From positions 3,223,836 through 3,287,835 of the forward strand of contig NZ_CP065856.1 in the NCBI RefSeq assembly GCF_016065055.1: DNA of 64,000 nucleotides, read 5' to 3'. The notes beneath the pieces were generated by a model. That model ran no database searches. It saw nothing but the letters and a program-made list of their open reading frames with translations, and was not told the origin of the DNA. The first letter of the stretch is position 1, and the number at the start of each line of letters is the position of its first letter. The stretch comes from Halosimplex litoreum. GTDB taxonomy: Archaea > Halobacteriota > Halobacteria > Halobacteriales > Haloarculaceae. Below are positions 23,526 through 32,341 of the stretch, piece after piece. The translations under genes and the position numbers were made by a program.

Positions 23526-25195
23526 CAGACGCTCACCCCCGTCACGCCGGAGACGACGAGTCTCACGATCCGCAGGAAGACGGCCGCGTCGGGGACGATC
23601 CCGAGGACGACGGAGCCGGCCGCGGCGAAGCAGATGGGGCCGAGCATCAGCCAGGTCGACTCCTCGCCGGTCCACCGGCGGTGTTCCCAGGCGAGGTGCT
23701 CGTCGTGGCCGTGGTCGTCGGCGTGCCCGTGGTCGCCGTCGGTATCTCCGCCGGCGTCGTCGGAGCCGTCGTCAGGCGACCCGCCGTCGGTAGCCACGTC
23801 ACGCTCGCCGAAGCGACCGCCGAGGACCGCTTCGACGAGCGGTTTGGGGTCTTCTTCGCCGGGCGATTCGAAGAAGGCGGCGTAGACGATCGGCCAGAAG
23901 TACGCGATGTTGAGGATGCCCGAGACCAGCAACGCGCCCGTGAAGACCACGTTCACGCCGCCGGCCTCGACCGTCCCGATGAGCAGGAAGTACTTGCTGA
24001 CGAAGCCGGCGACTAGCGGGATCCCGGCCATCCCCAGCGCGGCGACGCCGAAGGCGGTCATCGTCAGCGGCATCCGTCTGCCGATCCCCGCCATGTTGCT
24101 GATGTCGTCGGTGTGGGTCTCGACGTGGATCGCGCCCGCACAGAAGAACAGCGTGAGCTTCATGAACGCGTGGGCGGGGATGTGCAGGAGGCCGCCGACC
24201 AGCGAGTACGGGTGCAACACCGCCAGCCCGAGCACGATGTACGACAGCTGGCTCACCGTCGAGTAGGCCAGCCGGCGCTTGAGGTTGTCCTGGCGGAGCG
24301 CGATGACACTGGAGGCCACGAGCGTGAACGCGGCGATGGCCGCGAGGATCGTCCCCATCCCGAGTTCGGCCATCAGGTCCGGTCCGAACACGTCGAGCAC
24401 GACCCGCGCGATGCCGAAGACGCCGGACTTGACGACCGCGACCGCGTGCAGAAGGCCGGAGACGGGCGTCGGCGCGACCATCGCGTCGGGCAGCCACGAG
24501 TGGATCGGCATGAGCGCGGCCTTGACGCCGAAGCCGGTGATCAGCAGGGCGAAGGCGACGCGGGCGACCGTCGGGTCGGCCGTCGCCAGATCGGCGATCC
24601 CGCCGGCGGCGAAAGCGGTCGTGCCGGTGGCCCAGTAGATCAGTACCGCGCCCGCGAGGACGGCGACGCCGCCGCCGAAGGTGTAGGTGAGGTACTTGCG
24701 GCCGGCGGCGCGGGCCTCGTCGGTCTCGTCGTGGGCGACCAGCGGGTAGGTCGCGACGGTCAGCAGCTCGTAGAAGACGAACAGCACCAGCAGGTTGCCG
24801 GCGAAGGCGATCCCGATCGCCGAGGCGACGCTGCCGGCGAACGCCGCGAAGTAGCGGGTCTGGTCGTGTTCGTCGAGCCCGCGCATGTAGCCCACGCTGT
24901 AGAAGCTGGTCACCACCCACAGCAGGCTCGCCAGCAGAGCGAACAGGACGCCGAGCGCGTCCGCGCGGAGGACGAAGTCGACGCCAGGGACGAACGTGCC
25001 GAAGTCGGTGACGTAGGTGTCGCCGGCGAGCACGCCCGGGACCATGCTGGCGACGATCCCCAGCTTCGCGAGCGCCGCGAGCACCGTCCACGACTCCCGG
25101 AGGTTCGGCCGTCCTCGCGAGGCGAGGATCGGGACGATGGCGACGGCCGATACGAGCACTGCGGCGACCGGTCTGAGAGAAGTGAGTTCCGTCAT
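23525..25195 (-). CDS. Mrp/Mnh antiporter subunit D-like protein 2
   Basis: 556 residues from ATG 25195. Complex I/Mrp-type core: LLVLFVFYELLTVATYPLVAH, HSWLPDAMVAPTPVSGLLHA, LAYSTVSQLSYIVLGL, GIPLVAGFVSKYFL. Between the last two helices is a cytoplasm-sized loop very rich in Asp, Gly and His (DGDHGHADDHGHDEH at about residues 490-504), which looks like a metal-binding or pH-sensing loop. The start overlaps the upstream gene by four bases. It probably translocates protons or sodium in the antiporter complex. Confidence 0.9.
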   Translation of the reverse strand: MTELTSLRPVAAVLVSAVAIVPILASRGRPNLRESWTVLAALAKLGIVASMVPGVLAGDTYVTDFGTFVPGVDFVLRADALGVLFALLASLLWVVTSFYSVGYMRGLDEHDQTRYFAAFAGSVASAIGIAFAGNLLVLFVFYELLTVATYPLVAHDETDEARAAGRKYLTYTFGGGVAVLAGAVLIYWATGTTAFAAGGIADLATADPTVARVAFALLITGFGVKAALMPIHSWLPDAMVAPTPVSGLLHAVAVVKSGVFGIARVVLDVFGPDLMAELGMGTILAAIAAFTLVASSVIALRQDNLKRRLAYSTVSQLSYIVLGLAVLHPYSLVGGLLHIPAHAFMKLTLFFCAGAIHVETHTDDISNMAGIGRRMPLTMTAFGVAALGMAGIPLVAGFVSKYFLLIGTVEAGGVNVVFTGALLVSGILNIAYFWPIVYAAFFESPGEEDPKPLVEAVLGGRFGERDVATDGGSPDDGSDDAGGDTDGDHGHADDHGHDEHLAWEHRRWTGEESTWLMLGPICFAAAGSVVLGIVPDAAVFLRIVRLVVSGVTGVSV

Positions 25196-26730
25196 GACAG
25201 GAGCCGTTCGATGGTTGGTTCGAGGAGCTGTCCGTACTGGAACGCGGCGACGCCGAGGACGATAGCCAGGACGGCCGCGCCGACGACCGTCGCGCGCATC
25301 CCGAGAGAGACGCGCGGGGCCGACCCGGTGGTCTGGTCGCCGGTCGGTCCGGTACCGTCGGTGACGACGGCCGTCGTCGCGCCGGTCTCGGCCGACTCGA
25401 CGCTGGCGGCGGGTTCGGGCGCTTCGCGGAAGTACATCCGCTCGACGATCCGGGCGAAGTACGCCAGCGTCAGGAGCGTGCTCGCGAAGATGACGACCGC
25501 GAGCGGCCAGGCCTCGGCCTCGACGGCGCCCAGGGCGACGTACCACTTACCGACGAACCCGACGGCGGGCGGGACGCCCACCATTGCGAGCGCGAGGACG
25601 CCGAACGCCCCCGCGCCCGACGGGAGCCGCTCGGCGAGCCCGTCGTAGCCGTCGATCGAGCGGGCGCCGGTCTCGGTCGCGACCAGCCCGCTCGTCAGGA
25701 ACAGGCCGCCCTTCATGACCGCGTGGCCGACCAGGTGGATCGCCGCGCCCGTCAGCGCGGTCCCGTTCGCGACCGCGATAGCCGCGAGGACGAGCCCGAA
25801 CTGCGAGACCGACGAGTAGGCGAGCATCCGCTTGATCTCCGTCTGGCTCACCGCGAGGAGGCTCCCGACGACGATGCTCACGACCGCGGCGACCGCGAGC
25901 ACCGTCTGAGCGAAGCCGTTGTCGGCGAGGAAGTCGACGGTGAAGACGGTGAAGACGATCCGGATCAGCGCGTAGGCGGCGACCGTCGAGACCAGCGCCG
26001 AGATGAACGCGCTGACGGAGTCGGGCGCGCCGGCGTAGGCGGTCGGCTGCCAGGTGTGGACCGGGAAGACCGCCACCTTGACGAACAGGCCGACGACGAG
26101 CAGGCCGAACGCGGCCTGCACGAGCGGGTCCTGGTAGCCGACCGCGGCCAGCTGGTCCGACAGGTCGGCCATGTTGAGCGTCCCGGTCGCGATGTAAGCG
26201 TAGCCGATCCCGAGCAGGAACAGCGACGCGCCGACCGTGCCGACGAGCAGGTACTTCAGCGCCGCCAGGGCCGAGCGGCCGCCGTCGCCGCTGGCGACCA
26301 GCGCGTAGGCGGTCAGGCCCGTGATCTCCAGGAACACGTACATGTTGAACACGTCCCCGGTGATGCTCATGCCGGTCAGGCCGCCGACCAGCAGGAGGTA
26401 CGTCGCGTAGAAGGGGTTCGACCGCGGGCCCGCGGTGCGCGCGTACGCGAGGACGCCGAGCGAGACGACGGCGACCAGCAGTGCCATCGAGGCCGACAGG
26501 CCGTCGACGACGAGTTCGATCCCGAACGGTCGTGAGAAGCCGCCGACGACGTAGCGCACCGGTTCGTCGCCGAACGCGCGCGTGGCGAGCGTCCCGACTG
26601 CGAGGACCTGCGCGAGGGCGGTGACGACGGTGATCGGCCAGCCGGTGCGCGGCCGGACGAGCCCACCGAGCAGCACCGCGACCGAGCCCAACAGCGGGAG
26701 GGCAACGACGAGGGCGGGCAGGTCACTCAT
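25192..26730 (-). CDS. mnhD: Mrp/Mnh antiporter subunit D-like protein 1 (MnhD)
   Basis: 512 residues, the most typical MnhD of the three. Signatures: FNMYVFLEITGLTAYALVA, FPVHTWQPTAYAGAPDSVSAF, LAYSSVSQFGLVLAAIA and VPPAVGFVGKWYV. It starts at ATG 26730, inside the end of mnhC, and ends with ATGA overlap with the next gene. It is an ion-translocating subunit of the multisubunit cation/proton antiporter. Confidence 0.92.
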   Translation of the reverse strand: MSDLPALVVALPLLGSVAVLLGGLVRPRTGWPITVVTALAQVLAVGTLATRAFGDEPVRYVVGGFSRPFGIELVVDGLSASMALLVAVVSLGVLAYARTAGPRSNPFYATYLLLVGGLTGMSITGDVFNMYVFLEITGLTAYALVASGDGGRSALAALKYLLVGTVGASLFLLGIGYAYIATGTLNMADLSDQLAAVGYQDPLVQAAFGLLVVGLFVKVAVFPVHTWQPTAYAGAPDSVSAFISALVSTVAAYALIRIVFTVFTVDFLADNGFAQTVLAVAAVVSIVVGSLLAVSQTEIKRMLAYSSVSQFGLVLAAIAVANGTALTGAAIHLVGHAVMKGGLFLTSGLVATETGARSIDGYDGLAERLPSGAGAFGVLALAMVGVPPAVGFVGKWYVALGAVEAEAWPLAVVIFASTLLTLAYFARIVERMYFREAPEPAASVESAETGATTAVVTDGTGPTGDQTTGSAPRVSLGMRATVVGAAVLAIVLGVAAFQYGQLLEPTIERLLS

Positions 26731-27079
26731 CGTGGCTCACCTGCCGGATGGCCTCCTCGTTGAGCGTGCCGTACTCCTCGTAGACGCGCACGACGAGCCC
26801 GAGCGCGACGGCCGTGAGACTCACGCCGACGACGATGGCGGTGAGGATCAGGACGTGGGGCAGCGGGCTGACGTACGGTTCGGGCGCGGTCAGCAGCGGC
26901 GGGCTCGCGCCCGTCACGAACGCGGCGGTGATGAAAAACAGGAAGATGCCCGTCTGGAAGACGTTCATCCCGATCACCTTCTTGACCACGTTCCGGTTGG
27001 CTATCAGCATGTACGTCCCGACGCCGAGCAGGAGAAACGAGACCAGATAGTAGAGCCGGTCTGCGAGTAGGTCTATCAC
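26723..27079 (-). CDS. mnhC: Mrp/Mnh antiporter subunit C (NuoK-like)
   Basis: 118 residues, three transmembrane helices, with the NuoK-type features MIANRNVVKKVIGMNVFQTGIFLFF (described; residues 25-50) and LPHVLILTAIVVGVSLTAVALGL. It overlaps mnhB upstream by four bases and mnhD downstream by eight. Confidence 0.92.
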   Translation of the reverse strand: MIDLLADRLYYLVSFLLLGVGTYMLIANRNVVKKVIGMNVFQTGIFLFFITAAFVTGASPPLLTAPEPYVSPLPHVLILTAIVVGVSLTAVALGLVVRVYEEYGTLNEEAIRQVSHDE

Positions 27080-27570
27080 GCGAGATCACTCCCGTCGTCG
27101 GCCATTCCCGCGGCGATGACGAAAAAGAGGCCGGTTACGATCCCGGAGACGACCAGCCCGATCGCCAGCTCGACGAACTCGATACCGTACTTGATCGCGT
27201 GGGGGACGGGGTAGACCTCGTACTCGAGGAAGCCACCGCCCAACAGTACCGACCCGATGCCGGTCAGCAGGAAGGCGAGCACCCCCAGGCCGACGAGCGC
27301 GACGGCCAGACGGGGGCCGACCCAGTCGCGCGTCGTCTCGATGCCGAAGGCGATCGCGAGCATGAGCACGACCGTCCCGACGATGACGCCGCCCTGGAAG
27401 CCGCCGCCGGAGGAGTCGGCGCCGTGGAACATCACGAACAGCCCGAGCGTGAAGACGAACGGGGTGATGATCCGGACCGTCGTCATGATGATCGGGCTCT
27501 CGACGTAGAGTCCGCGGCCGTCCTCGGCCGCGGCTCCGTCCCCGACTGGGACCTCTTCGGCGTCGCTCAT
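27076..27570 (-). CDS. mnhB: Mrp/Mnh antiporter subunit B
   Basis: 164 residues, four transmembrane helices; characteristic VRIITPFVFTLGLFVMFHG and SSGGGFQGGVIVGTVVL. The N-terminus has about 25 extra acidic residues before the first helix. Both ends overlap neighbouring genes by four bases, so the operon is translationally coupled. Confidence 0.92.
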   Translation of the reverse strand: MSDAEEVPVGDGAAAEDGRGLYVESPIIMTTVRIITPFVFTLGLFVMFHGADSSGGGFQGGVIVGTVVLMLAIAFGIETTRDWVGPRLAVALVGLGVLAFLLTGIGSVLLGGGFLEYEVYPVPHAIKYGIEFVELAIGLVVSGIVTGLFFVIAAGMADDGSDLA

Positions 27571-28103
27571 CCGAGCACCTCCCGGTCGAGGACGACCAAC
27601 AGGCCGATCCCCGCCGAGTAGACGACGACTGCCTCGCCGAGCGTGTCGAACCCGCGGTAGGCCGCCAGCACGGCGGTCACGGCGTTTTTCACCTCGGTCT
27701 CCTCGTAGGCGTTGTCGAGGTAGTAGTCGGTCACGTTATCGCTCGCGACGGCCGACCCGGGGTCGCCGACCGCGGGGAGCGCGACCAGTGTCGTCGACAG
27801 CACGGCGACGAGCGCGAGCGAGACGGCCAGGGCGCGCAGGTCGACCGATTCGAGGACCTCGTCGTCGGCCGGGCGAACGGTCTTGGCGATGGTCAGCAGG
27901 AACAGGACCGTCATGATACCGGCGCCCACCGCGGCCTCGGTGAGCCCCACGTCTGGCGCGCGCAGGAACACCCAGATGACGGCGATGCCGAGGCTGTAGG
28001 CCCCGAACGCGATTATCGACCCGAGCACGTCCCGAAGCAGGGCGGTCGCGACCGCACAGGCGAGGACGAAGGCGACGAGGCCGACTTCGAGTGCCCCCGT
28101 CAT
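27567..28103 (-). CDS. DUF4040 / MbhD-like antiporter subunit
   Basis: 178 residues from ATG 28103. The N-terminal half (five helices, with RDVLGSIIAFGAYSLGIAVIWVFL and DVGLTEAAVGAGIMTVLFL) is the DUF4040/MbhD domain that corresponds to the C-terminal part of bacterial MrpA; the C-terminal half is an MbhE-like segment (YRGFDTLGEAVVVYSAGI). So the MrpA function appears split between this protein and the D-like proteins. Four-base overlaps on both sides. Confidence 0.88.
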   Translation of the reverse strand: MTGALEVGLVAFVLACAVATALLRDVLGSIIAFGAYSLGIAVIWVFLRAPDVGLTEAAVGAGIMTVLFLLTIAKTVRPADDEVLESVDLRALAVSLALVAVLSTTLVALPAVGDPGSAVASDNVTDYYLDNAYEETEVKNAVTAVLAAYRGFDTLGEAVVVYSAGIGLLVVLDREVLG

Positions 28104-28411
28104 GAGTCGTCCTCCGTCGTCCACGGCTCGATGCCTTCCTCGATGGCGGCCCGAGTGATCGCGTGGGCGGCCGTGGGGTTCGTGAGGAACATGAACACCA
28201 GGAGCAGGAGGACTTTCACCGACGACAGCCCGGGTCCGAACGCGATGGCGACGGCCGAGAGCGTCAACACGGCGCCGAGCGTCTCGCTTTTCGACGTGCT
28301 GTGGGCGCGCGTGTAGAGATCCGGGAGTCGGACCAGCCCGACGGCGGCCACGAGCGCGAAGAACACGCCGCCGGCCGCCAACACCAGCACTGCGATCTCG
28401 CGGGGCGCCAT
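28100..28411 (-). CDS. mnhG: Mrp/Mnh antiporter subunit G
   Basis: 103 residues, three transmembrane helices, with the family signature GLVRLPDLYTRAHSTSKSETLG. It touches mnhF (shared base 28411) and overlaps the DUF4040 gene by four bases. Confidence 0.92.
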   Translation of the reverse strand: MAPREIAVLVLAAGGVFFALVAAVGLVRLPDLYTRAHSTSKSETLGAVLTLSAVAIAFGPGLSSVKVLLLLVFMFLTNPTAAHAITRAAIEEGIEPWTTEDDS

Positions 28412-28686
28412 CAGAGCACCCCTCCGCGTTCGACCGAGAACTTCGAGATCGCGATGCTCAACAGGAAGTTCAACAGCGCGTAGACGAGCGCGATGTCGAG
28501 CGCGCCCGCTTCGCCGATGGCCGCCGCCAGCAGCGCGATGACGATGACGACGTTCGACCCGATGACGTTGATCGCGATGACGCGGTCGGGCATCGTGGGC
28601 CCGTCGACGATCCGGTAGACCGCGACCAGCGACGTGATGACGAACGCACCGGCGGTCGCCAGGAGGGCGTCTTCGACGAGCGTCAC
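28411..28686 (-). CDS. mnhF: Mrp/Mnh antiporter subunit F
   Basis: 91 residues from GTG 28686, which overlaps the stop of mnhE (GTGA). Three helices with the MnhF signature RIVDGPTMPDRVIAINVIGSN. I chose the GTG because the much longer open frame upstream is the shadow of mnhE. Confidence 0.9.
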   Translation of the reverse strand: MTLVEDALLATAGAFVITSLVAVYRIVDGPTMPDRVIAINVIGSNVVIVIALLAAAIGEAGALDIALVYALLNFLLSIAISKFSVERGGVL

Positions 28687-29723
28687 GACTCTTCGCCCTC
28701 CTCGGTGGTGCGCTCGCTGGGGCTGGGGATGCGCGCGGCGGCCAGCCCGTAGAAGACGAACCTGACCGCCCGTTCGAGCGACCCGTCGAACAGGTCCGCC
28801 CGCGAGTCGCGCGTCAGCGTGTGGACGGTGAAGTGGCGCCGCGACACGTCGACAGTCAGCGTGCCCGGAGTGAGCGTGATGCTGTTGGCGAGCGTCGTCA
28901 CCGGGAGCGACGACGACACCGCGGCGTCGAACTCGACGAGCTTCGGGTCGATCGGTAGGTCCGGGTGGAGCACGACGTAGGCGATCTTGACGTTCGCTAC
29001 GACGATCTCCCAGAGCAGATACGGTACGTACAGCGCGAACCTGACGAGTCGCTTGACCGACCGGACGGGCTCGACCGGTGCGGTGAGCGAAACCCCCCAC
29101 AGCGCCACCGCCACGATCCCGGCGGTGATGGCGCCGGTGACGAGTTCGAACGTCGCCAGCGACCCCGCGAGGAGCAGATAGAAGAGATAGGAGACGCCGA
29201 ACAGCGCGAGGAACTGCGCGACCGTCCCGCGCCTGACGAGCAGCGGGCTCCGCCGCTGGCGCTGGACCGGCGCTTCCGTCACGTCGAGACCGGCCCGACG
29301 AACCTCACTCTGGAGAGGGGGCAACAGCGGCGTCGTCCCGAGCGGATTGAACTCGGGGTCGAACACCGCACAGTCGAGGTCGAACTCGCGCGCGTATCGA
29401 GTCAGCACCTCGGCGTAGTCGCCCGGGCTGAACAGGTACTCGCGAGTGCCGACCAGCCCGGTCTCGACGGTCACCGCGTCGCTCTCCTCACCCAGGTCCT
29501 CCTCGGCCCAGACGGCCACTTTCTCGAGGAGGTCCCGCGCCTGCTCGGTCTCGGGGGACCCGTCGCCGACGCTCGACCGATCCGAGACCGGATAGACGAA
29601 GTGGACCGCAGCGGACTCGGCGCCGTCGTCGATGCGATCGAGCGCCTCCTGGAGCGCGTGCGCCACGGTGGACCGGAGGGTCGGGGACTCCGAGACCGGC
29701 ACGAGAAAGCCGGCTCCAGTCAC
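28683..29723 (-). CDS. mnhE: Mrp/Mnh antiporter subunit E with N-terminal Usp-like domain
   Basis: 346 residues, about twice the usual MnhE length. Residues 1-150 form a soluble, UspA-like alpha/beta domain (FLVPVSESPTLRSTVAHALQEAL at the start and DCAVFDPEF near 135). Residues 165-330 are the MnhE domain: two or three helices then EIVVANVKIAYVVL, SITLTPGTLTVDVS. It is the first gene of the nine-gene operon. The Usp domain lacks an obvious G-x2-G-x9-G ATP loop. It may sense ligand or energy state and regulate the antiporter (inference). Confidence 0.88.
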   Translation of the reverse strand: MTGAGFLVPVSESPTLRSTVAHALQEALDRIDDGAESAAVHFVYPVSDRSSVGDGSPETEQARDLLEKVAVWAEEDLGEESDAVTVETGLVGTREYLFSPGDYAEVLTRYAREFDLDCAVFDPEFNPLGTTPLLPPLQSEVRRAGLDVTEAPVQRQRRSPLLVRRGTVAQFLALFGVSYLFYLLLAGSLATFELVTGAITAGIVAVALWGVSLTAPVEPVRSVKRLVRFALYVPYLLWEIVVANVKIAYVVLHPDLPIDPKLVEFDAAVSSSLPVTTLANSITLTPGTLTVDVSRRHFTVHTLTRDSRADLFDGSLERAVRFVFYGLAAARIPSPSERTTEEGEES

Positions 29724-30138
29724 TGGGCTGGCCCCCTCGACTCACGGAGCGTCGTTCGGACGAAGGTGGGTGTCATCAATCGTTCGGTTGATTCTTAGCC
29801 GGAACTCGTTAAAGGATTTCTTTCTCCCCCGACTGTCTGGCGGTCTCTTCCGTTCTCGTCGCCGCATCGGACGGTCCGGCCGGTTCCTCGCGAGGGAACG
29901 CGAGATCGCCGCGCCCGGACACCGTTCGGCGTGGCGAGACGCCATTCATTATCAGTTTTGAGTTCGGTACAGCGTCCCCTGAATTTCCGAATTTGATAAT
30001 ACGGTGGTGACGCTTATGTGTCGCGGCGGGCGAGTCACAGACGACACGCACCGATCGTCGCCGGGTCCGTCGCGGCTGGCTCGGTCCGGTGGCGACTCGC
30101 CGGGGACAATCCCCACGCATCGGGCGTGACGATAACCA
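29724..30138. other. Divergent intergenic region between antiporter operon and pilin
   Basis: No convincing gene. It must hold the minus-strand promoter of the Mrp operon and the plus-strand promoter of the first pilin; AT-rich candidates are around 29786-29825 and 29990-30018 (TTTGATAATACGG, GCTTATGTG). A 37-codon frame from the ATG at 30016 is not supported by codon use. Confidence 0.45.
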
Positions 30139-30621
30139 ATGAATCTCAAACGACTACTCAACGACGACGACGCGGTGTCGCCGGTCATCGGGGTCATCCT
30201 GATGGTCGCTATCACGGTCATCCTCGCGGCCGTCATCGCGACGTTCGTCCTCGGACTCGGCGACCAGGTCAGTAACACCTCCCCGCAGGCCTCCTTTAGC
30301 TTCGAGTGGGAGGTCGATACCAACGACTACGGCAACCTCACGGTCACGCACGACGGTGGTGAAACGATCCAGGCGCAGAACCTCTACCTGCGTGGTTCCG
30401 AGGGGTCGAACGCTGCTCCCACCGCCGATCTCGATTCTTTGGGCGAGACCTGGGATAACGATGCGTACAGCGACGATGTCGGCCCGACTTCAGAGGTGCA
30501 GGCGGGGATGTCGATCCGGCTCGACGGGATCGGCTCGGACGGCGAGGTCAGCCTGGTCTGGCAGAGTACCACCGGCGATAGCTCAACCACGCTGAAGACG
30601 TGGACCGGTCCCGACGCCTGA
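30139..30621 (+). CDS. Type IV pilin (archaellin-like N-terminal domain), pilin 1
   Basis: 160 residues. A short charged leader ([12 protein letters not shown]) ends before the conserved hydrophobic core [20 protein letters not shown], the hallmark of haloarchaeal type IV pilins processed by PibD. The rest is a beta-rich acidic head domain ([20 protein letters not shown]). It should form adhesion pili at the cell surface. T-rich runs after the gene (CTTTTTC near 30672) fit a terminator. A similar gene follows at 31690. Confidence 0.9.
   Translation: MNLKRLLNDDDAVSPVIGVILMVAITVILAAVIATFVLGLGDQVSNTSPQASFSFEWEVDTNDYGNLTVTHDGGETIQAQNLYLRGSEGSNAAPTADLDSLGETWDNDAYSDDVGPTSEVQAGMSIRLDGIGSDGEVSLVWQSTTGDSSTTLKTWTGPDA
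30161..30209 (+). repeat. 49-bp stretch identical to 31712-31760
   Basis: The DNA that encodes the end of the leader and the start of the hydrophobic core is base-for-base identical in the two pilin genes over 49 positions, including third codon positions. This is the longest identity I see between them and marks recent duplication or conversion. Confidence 0.85.
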
Positions 30622-30667
30622 CGACTCACCGAGTTAGGAGCTGTTCCGAACTCGCCGGGTGACTTCT

Positions 30668-30680
30668 CCCGTCTTTTTCA
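30668..30680 (+). terminator. T-rich terminator of pilin 1
   Basis: TCCCGTCTTTTTC lies about 50 bases after the pilin stop codon. Archaeal termination commonly uses such oligo-T runs. Confidence 0.4.
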
Positions 30681-30718
30681 TATCTGATTTCGAAGGTAGG
30701 TATCGTATCTGAGAACGA

Positions 30719-30734
30719 ACTGTCCCGGGACAGT
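30719..30734. promoter_or_regulatory. 16-bp perfect palindrome
   Basis: ACTGTCCCGGGACAGT reads the same on both strands. It lies about 118 bases before the winged-helix gene at 30852 and after the pilin 1 terminator. A perfect palindrome of this size is a likely binding site for a dimeric regulator, possibly the neighbouring protein itself (inference). Confidence 0.5.
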
Positions 30735-30851
30735 CACTTCGGCGAGTCGCAATCGTCCCGACGGCTCCGAAACGCTCTTAGCATATGCCCATCGAATCAC
30801 ATATCGTCGACTGGGCGGGCTGATCGCCCCTCGCGAACACGGGTCCACATC

Positions 30852-31436
30852 ATGAGCAACGAGACGAGACGGTTTCCGACGGGCGCGGACGGGGACGTGG
30901 AGCTGTCGAAAGGGGAGATATTCGACGTCCTACAGAACCAGCGCCGTCGGTACGTGCTGGAGTATCTCAAGCGCTACGACGAGCCGGTCGGGCTGAGCGA
31001 CCTCGCAACGCAGGTCGCCGCCTGGGAGTACCAGACGCCGGTCGAAGAGGTGACCAACGACCAGAAGAAGCGCGTCTACACGACCCTCCAGCAGACCCAT
31101 CTCTCCAAGATGGAGGAGGCCGGCATCGTCGAGTACGACACCGAGGACAACACGGTCGCGCGGACGCCCTACACCGAGGAACTGACGGTGTACTTGGAGA
31201 TCGTCCCCGGCTCCGAGTTCCCCTGGCGGGAGTTCTACCTCTCGCTCGGGTCGATCAGCTGCGCCATCGTCGCCGCGCTGTGGACCGGTCTCTTCCCGCT
31301 CACGCTCCTGACGCCGCTCGAATGGGCGACCGTCATCGCCGCGACGTTCACCGTCTCCGCTGCCTATCACACCTACAGCGGCGCCGACATGCAACTCGGC
31401 GACGACGAGTACGTCCCAGACGAGTTCGAGCAGTAA
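30852..31436 (+). CDS. Winged-helix membrane protein between two pilins (DUF7344-like)
   Basis: 194 residues. Residues 18-115 form a winged-helix domain (GEIFDVLQNQRRRYVLEYL, then LSDLATQVAAWE, KKRVYTTLQQTHLSKMEEAGIVEYD), typical of haloarchaeal regulators of the DUF7344 kind (from memory). Two transmembrane helices follow (about 126-170), so the protein is a membrane-tethered DNA-binding protein. Its position between two pilin genes suggests that it controls pilin expression in response to a surface or membrane signal (inference). Confidence 0.78.
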   Translation: MSNETRRFPTGADGDVELSKGEIFDVLQNQRRRYVLEYLKRYDEPVGLSDLATQVAAWEYQTPVEEVTNDQKKRVYTTLQQTHLSKMEEAGIVEYDTEDNTVARTPYTEELTVYLEIVPGSEFPWREFYLSLGSISCAIVAALWTGLFPLTLLTPLEWATVIAATFTVSAAYHTYSGADMQLGDDEYVPDEFEQ

Positions 31437-31689
31437 CGACACCGCGATCGGACGTCGAGCCGACACTACTCCGCGACCACAGTTTTGGGAGATATCTCGT
31501 CTATCGAGTTCTCTCCGCTGGAATTCTCCGTAGTGATAGCTGGACTGCGCCGACTCAAGACGGGTCTGAACTCGCGAAAACCCGTGAACGGTGAGCGGAA
31601 TTAACTACCGAGACTGCCGGAGGTGACGATAGCATTCCCGGGGTTCGGCGGGCCTACGCCTGCCGATCGGGATGCAGGCACACACACAT

Positions 31690-32253
31690 ATGAAACTCAA
31701 GCAACTACTCGACGACGACGACGCGGTGTCGCCGGTCATCGGGGTCATCCTGATGGTCGCGATCACGGTGATCCTCGCGGCTGTCATCGCCTCGTTCGTC
31801 CTCGGACTGGGGAACCAAGCACAGCAGGGGGCACCGACGGCGACGATCGGCTTCGACTACGAGCAGATCGACGAGAACTCGGGTGGATCGAACTGGGGGG
31901 TTCTGAGCGTCACTCACGACGGCGGCGACTCCGTGAGTAGCAACGAACTGTACGTCCGGGGGAGCGGGTTCAATTCCAGTGGAGCGAACTACGACTCGGG
32001 CGCCCCATTCGAGGGGTCCGCCGCCGTGGGTGCGGAACTAGAGAACTACGTCGCCGACAACGGTGGCGGCCAGATCAACCACGTCGAAAGTGGCCCCTGG
32101 AACGGCACGGCAAGCGGTGACGACAGCGCCGTCGTCTCGGGGGACCGCGCCAACGTCTACGTGAGTTCGGACTACGAGATCAGCGTCGTCTACCAGGCCC
32201 AGGAGGGCGACACCTCCTCGACGCTCAACGAGCAGGACGGCCCCGACGCCTAG
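31690..32253 (+). CDS. Type IV pilin, pilin 2
   Basis: 187 residues from ATG 31690 ([12 protein letters not shown]); the in-frame ATG at 31672 would add six residues (MQAHTH) and is less likely. The core [20 protein letters not shown] is identical to pilin 1; the head domain differs in length and is richer in Asn, Gly and Ser. Both C-termini end in the same way (TLxxQ/W-GPDA). Same predicted processing by PibD and the same pilus role. Confidence 0.9.
   Translation: MKLKQLLDDDDAVSPVIGVILMVAITVILAAVIASFVLGLGNQAQQGAPTATIGFDYEQIDENSGGSNWGVLSVTHDGGDSVSSNELYVRGSGFNSSGANYDSGAPFEGSAAVGAELENYVADNGGGQINHVESGPWNGTASGDDSAVVSGDRANVYVSSDYEISVVYQAQEGDTSSTLNEQDGPDA
31712..31760 (+). repeat. 49-bp stretch identical to 30161-30209
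   Basis: Second copy of the identical pilin segment; see 30161-30209. Identity breaks immediately on both sides, at synonymous positions. Confidence 0.85.
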
Positions 32254-32341
32254 TTCGGCTCACTTCGGCCCGATTTTGCGGTTCCGATCCTCGCCAGCCG
32301 CGGCCGTCGGCTTTATGACAGTCGGGCGCAGTCATCCGCCA

